Below, in pieces: positions 13,991 to 16,828 of a stretch of 16,828 nucleotides of DNA. The notes beneath the pieces were generated by a model. The model worked only from the letters and a program-made list of their open reading frames with translations, was not told the DNA's origin and did no database searches. Both the position numbers and the translations under genes were made by a program. How positions within the stretch are numbered: the stretch's first letter is position 1; the number at the start of each line of letters is the position of its first letter. Source of the DNA: JAEZFI01 sp044508215 (GTDB lineage Bacteria; Actinomycetota; Acidimicrobiia; Acidimicrobiales; Microtrichaceae); the NCBI GenBank assembly GCA_044508215.1, contig JBIQID010000063.1, forward strand, positions 1 through 16,828, read 5' to 3'.

Positions 13991-15097
13991 TCACCCCGTC
14001 GGACCGTCGTCGGCGAGCCCGCCTCGGATCTCCTCCAGCGAGACGATGCCCGCGAAGCGTCCGGCGTCCTCCACGACGGCGACCGAGGTGTTCGACGCGA
14101 GGATCAGCTCGAGGGCGTGGCGCAGCGTGCTGGACGGGGTCAGCTGCGCTGCGGGCGGCTCCGGCGTGAGGCCGGCCAGGTCGACCTCACCGGCCAGGGC
14201 GTCGGCCGGCACCCAGCCCGCGAACACGCCGTCGCGGAGCAGCCCCAGCCAGCGCGAGCGGGAGGTGGCCAGCACCTTCCGGGCGTGGTCCGCGGAGGAC
14301 GTCACGTCGACCACCGGTCCCTGCTCGACGGGCAGGTCGGCGACGGTGCGCAGCTCGAGCCGCTTGATGCCGCGGTCGTCGCCGACGAACCGCTCGACGA
14401 ACGCGCTGGCGGGGCGCCGCAGGATCTCGTCGGGCTCGGCGTACTGCTCGAGCACGCCTCCCTCACGCAGCACCGCCATCCGGTCACCGAGGCGGATCGC
14501 CTCGTCGATGTCGTGCGTGACGAGCACGATCGTCTTGCGGAGCCGCTGCTGCAGTTGGAGCAGCTCCCGCTGGAGGTGGGCCCGCACGATGGGATCGACG
14601 GCGCCGAACGGCTCGTCCATCAGCAGCACCGGTGGGTCGGCGGCGAGGGCGCGGGCGACGCCGACGCGCTGCTGCTGGCCGCCGGACAGCTCGTCGGGGT
14701 AGCGGTCGAGGAGCCCGCGGTCGAGCCCGACGAGCTCGACCAGCTCGTCGACCCGTTGGGCGGTCCGTCGCTTGTCCCAGCGGAGGGTCCGGGGCACGAC
14801 CCCGATGTTCTGCGCCACCGTGCGGTGCGGGAACAGGCCCACCTGCTGGATGACGTAGCCGATCCCTCGGCGCAGCTCGGTCACGGGGAGGTCCGTCACG
14901 TCGGCGCCGCCCACCTCGACCCGGCCTGAGGTGGGCTCGACGAGGCGGTTGATCATCCGGAGCGTCGTGGTCTTGCCGCAGCCCGACGGCCCGACGAGGG
15001 TGACGATCGAGCCGGCAGGGATGTCGAGGCTCAGCCGGGTGACGGCGTCAGCGTCGCTCCCCGGGAAGCGCTTCGTGACCTCGACGAGGCGAATGGA
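13991..15097 (-). CDS. Osmoprotectant-type ABC transporter ATPase with CBS domains (5' end in gap)
   Basis: The visible 368 residues begin at SIRLVEVTKRF, so only the start codon and at most a few codons lie in the N run. Residue numbers count from that S. Visible motifs are Walker A GPSGCGKTT (36-44), Q-loop YVIQQVGLFPH (Q84/Q85), signature LSGGQQQR (137-144), Walker B VLLMDEP (157-163) and the switch His in THD (H195). The C-terminal 100 residues hold two CBS-like repeats; the second, with TPSSTLRHAL and TSVAVVEDAGRFAGIVSLEEI, is the clearer. In OpuA/ProV-type transporters such domains gate transport in response to ionic strength or a bound nucleotide. It energises uptake through the two permeases that follow. 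Confidence 0.92.
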   Translation of the reverse strand, partial: SIRLVEVTKRFPGSDADAVTRLSLDIPAGSIVTLVGPSGCGKTTTLRMINRLVEPTSGRVEVGGADVTDLPVTELRRGIGYVIQQVGLFPHRTVAQNIGVVPRTLRWDKRRTAQRVDELVELVGLDRGLLDRYPDELSGGQQQRVGVARALAADPPVLLMDEPFGAVDPIVRAHLQRELLQLQQRLRKTIVLVTHDIDEAIRLGDRMAVLREGGVLEQYAEPDEILRRPASAFVERFVGDDRGIKRLELRTVADLPVEQGPVVDVTSSADHARKVLATSRSRWLGLLRDGVFAGWVPADALAGEVDLAGLTPEPPAAQLTPSSTLRHALELILASNTSVAVVEDAGRFAGIVSLEEIRGGLADDGPTG

Positions 15098-15197
15098 NNN
15101 NNNNNNNNNNNNNNNNNNNNNNNNNNNNNNNNNNNNNNNNNNNNNNNNNNNNNNNNNNNNNNNNNNNNNNNNNNNNNNNNNNNNNNNNNNNNNNNNN
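15098..15197. other. 100-N scaffold gap (probably real)
   Basis: Unlike the first gap, the flanks share no sequence. It hides the ATPase start codon, the promoter of the leftward transporter operon and part of the divergent msrB upstream region. The true length is unknown, as 100 is a standard filler. Confidence 0.9.
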
Positions 15198-15277
15198 ACG
15201 GTAGACCGGCCGCTCGGGCGTCGCAGCAGGTCGATGCACCGGGTGGGTTCCGAGCGGTCTCGCGCAAGACTGTCCCC

Positions 15278-15694
15278 ATGACCGACGACCTTCCCACCAG
15301 CGAGCTCCCATCCACCGAGGACGAGTGGCGTGCACGGCTCACGCCGGAGCAGTACGCCGTGCTGCGCGAGGCCGGCACCGAGCCGGCCGGGTCCGGCGCG
15401 CTGCTGGACGAGCACGGCGAGGGCGTCTTCGCGTGCGGAGCGTGCGGCGCCGACCTGTTCTCCTCCGAGACCAAGTACGAGTCCGGCTCGGGCTGGCCCA
15501 GCTTCTTCGACGTGATCTCGCCCGACCGGGTCGAACTGGTGGAGGACCGCAGCTACGGCATGGTGCGCATCGAGGTGCGCTGCGCCCGGTGCCACTCCCA
15601 CCTCGGCCACCTGTTCCCCGACGGGCCGGCGCCCACCGGGCAGCGGTTCTGCATGAACTCCCTGGCCCTGCAGTTCGAGCCGTCGGAGGGCTGA
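15278..15694 (+). CDS. msrB: Peptide-methionine (R)-S-oxide reductase
   Basis: This 138-residue protein is a full-length MsrB, which reduces the R epimer of methionine sulfoxide in oxidised proteins in the cytoplasm. Zinc ligands are C53/C56 (CGAC) and C102/C105 (CARC). SGSGWPSFF (69-77), RCHSHLGHLF-type residues H108/H111 and the nucleophile C125 in RFCMNSLAL are all in place. In SGSGWPSF the position that carries the resolving cysteine in some homologues is Ser, so it is of the type needing another cysteine or a direct reductant. The ATG at 15278 lies six bases after an AAGACT that could be a -10, so the transcript may be leaderless. It is divergent from the transporter operon across the gap. 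Confidence 0.97.
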   Translation: MTDDLPTSELPSTEDEWRARLTPEQYAVLREAGTEPAGSGALLDEHGEGVFACGACGADLFSSETKYESGSGWPSFFDVISPDRVELVEDRSYGMVRIEVRCARCHSHLGHLFPDGPAPTGQRFCMNSLALQFEPSEG

Positions 15695-15716
15695 CCCGGC
15701 CCGGTCCCGGTGGGGG

Positions 15717-15722
15717 TACCGT
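15717..15722 (+). promoter_or_regulatory. Candidate -10 element before the thiolase-like gene
   Basis: TACCGT (TAnnnT) ends nine bases before ATG 15732. This would give a leader of only a few bases. There is no Shine-Dalgarno in that stretch, consistent with leaderless expression. Confidence 0.35.
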
Positions 15723-15731
15723 CCCCTGCCG

Positions 15732-16828
15732 ATGACGATCGATCCCCGCACACCGGTGCTCGTGGGCGTGGGCGCGGTGTCGCGGCGCGACGCCGACCCG
15801 GCCACGGCGCCGGAGGCCACCGAGCTGATGGTCCACGCGGCCGAGGTCGCCGCCGACGACGCGGGCAGCCCGGCGCTCCTCGCGGCGGCGGAGCGGGTGG
15901 CGGTCCCCGAGGGCACCTGGGGCTATCGGGACCCCGGCCGCCTCGTCGCCGAACGGCTGCGGGCGACCGGCGCCACCACCGTGCTCGCAGCGGTGGGGGT
16001 GACCCAGCAGGAGCTGATCGCCGAGACGTGCGCGCACATCGCGGCGGGTGATCTGGAGGTCGCGCTCGTGGTCGGCGGTGAGGCCCGCCACCGTGCCGTC
16101 ACGGCGAGGGCGGCCGGCGTCGAGGTCGGCGAGGTGACGCAGGAGGAGGACGTCGCCCCGTACCGGAAGCTGAGCCCGGACACGCTCGGCATCGCGGACA
16201 TCGAGATCGTGCGCAACGCCGTCACGCCGACCACTGCCTACGCGCTGATCGAGCATGCACGGATGGTCCGCCTCGGCCGGTCACCGGAGCAGCACGCGAC
16301 CGTCCTCGGCGCGCTCTACGAAGGGTTCGCCGAGGTCGCGGGCAGCAACCCGTGGGCCTGGGACTGGTCGCCCCGGACCGCGTCGGGCATCGCCACCGCC
16401 TCGGCGGCCAACCGCATGATCGCCACGCCGTACACGAAGGCGATGTGCTCGCAGTGGAACGTCGACCAGGCGGCGGCGCTGGTGCTGTGCTCGGTTGAGG
16501 CGGCGGTGGCGTTCGGGATCGACAGCAGCCGATGGCTGTTCCCGCTGAGCGCCACTGTGTGCAACCACGCGGTGCCCGTGGTGCAGCGGGCCGACCTGTC
16601 GACCGCTCCGGGCGGGGACCTGGCCGCCCGACGGGTGCTCGAGCTGGCGGGGGTCGGGGTCGACGACCTCGACGAGCTGGACCTCTACAGCTGCTTCCCG
16701 GCGGCGGTTCAGGCGCACGCCGAGGCGCTCGGCCTCCCGATCGACCAGCCGCTCGACCAGCCGTTCGACCGGCCGCTCACCGTCACCGGCGGCATGTCGT
16801 TCGCCGGCGGGCCGCTCAACAACTACGT
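15732..16828 (+). CDS. Thiolase-like acetyl-CoA acetyltransferase, SCP-x-related, 3' end outside window
   Basis: A total of 365 codons are visible from ATG 15732 and the frame is open at the window end. The order of elements follows actinobacterial SCP-x-like acetyl-CoA acetyltransferases: TPVLVGVGAVSRR at the start, GTWGYRDPGRLVAERL, ELIAETCAHIAAGDLEVALVVGGEA, YTKAMCSQWNVDQAAAL, DLDLYSCFPAAVQ and GGMSFAGGPLNNY. Canonical thiolase residues are altered: no cysteine sits at the usual acylation position before the AAGD helix, NEAF is replaced by YSCF and GHPLG by GGPLN. It is thus a divergent thiolase-fold enzyme, probably acting on acyl-CoA or a sterol/lipid-derived CoA ester, with unproven activity. 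The gene starts 37 bp after msrB and probably has its own promoter. Confidence 0.85.
   Translation, partial: MTIDPRTPVLVGVGAVSRRDADPATAPEATELMVHAAEVAADDAGSPALLAAAERVAVPEGTWGYRDPGRLVAERLRATGATTVLAAVGVTQQELIAETCAHIAAGDLEVALVVGGEARHRAVTARAAGVEVGEVTQEEDVAPYRKLSPDTLGIADIEIVRNAVTPTTAYALIEHARMVRLGRSPEQHATVLGALYEGFAEVAGSNPWAWDWSPRTASGIATASAANRMIATPYTKAMCSQWNVDQAAALVLCSVEAAVAFGIDSSRWLFPLSATVCNHAVPVVQRADLSTAPGGDLAARRVLELAGVGVDDLDELDLYSCFPAAVQAHAEALGLPIDQPLDQPFDRPLTVTGGMSFAGGPLNNY

Noticed and set aside
13991..15916. A 641-residue protein reading through the second gap into the ABC ATPase
   Set aside because: The upstream part lies antisense to msrB and the frame is open only because Ns do not encode stops.

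Overview
This is a GC-rich window of about 70% G+C. GTG starts are frequent, intergenic spaces are short, and several -10 elements sit within about ten bases of a start codon. These traits, a 13E12/DUF222-type gene start beside a mycobacterial-style SOS box, and the protein flavour all suggest an uncultured actinobacterium. Acidimicrobiia is my inference, and it cannot be proved from this window. Two 100-N runs show that this is a scaffold, probably from a metagenome. I see no rRNA, tRNA, CRISPR array, insertion sequence or prophage gene, and no gene-free stretch longer than 300 bases.

Layout. (1) 1-112 (-): first 37 codons of a DUF222/HNH-like gene behind a LexA-like palindrome at 117-131. 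(2) 306-3415 (+): one large gene split by a false gap. The same 55 bp flank the N run; collapsing them restores a 984-residue frame with a novel N-terminal region, acidic PFD repeats, a CxxH/CxxC knuckle, a complete Lon-type AAA+ module and a Lon-protease-like C-terminus that has lost both catalytic residues. (3) 3423-8985: mixed genes, namely an SDR (-), a YkgJ-type CxxC protein (+), a USP-like protein (-), a tandem ABM-like barrel protein (+), a SAM methyltransferase with an (SNA)5 repeat (+), a small winged-helix-like protein and macro-domain protein pair (+), and a DsbA-fold protein with a lone CPWA cysteine (+). (4) 15097-8969 (-): a five-gene unit with a glycine betaine/osmoprotectant-type ABC transporter (ATPase-CBS, two permeases, lipoprotein receptor) followed by a penicillin-acylase-family lipoprotein. 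Junctions of 7, -4, -1 and 19 bp indicate co-transcription. (5) 15278-16828 (+): msrB, then a thiolase-like protein cut by the window end.

How they work together. The transporter genes form a full uptake system, and the attached acylase suggests that an N-acylated compound may be cleaved outside the cell before uptake; this is inference. MsrB, divergent from the transporter, and the DsbA-fold protein fit redox maintenance. The most unusual gene is the pseudo-Lon: its motor looks intact but its peptidase is dead, which suggests an unfoldase or remodeller rather than a protease. No multi-gene defence system can be supported here.
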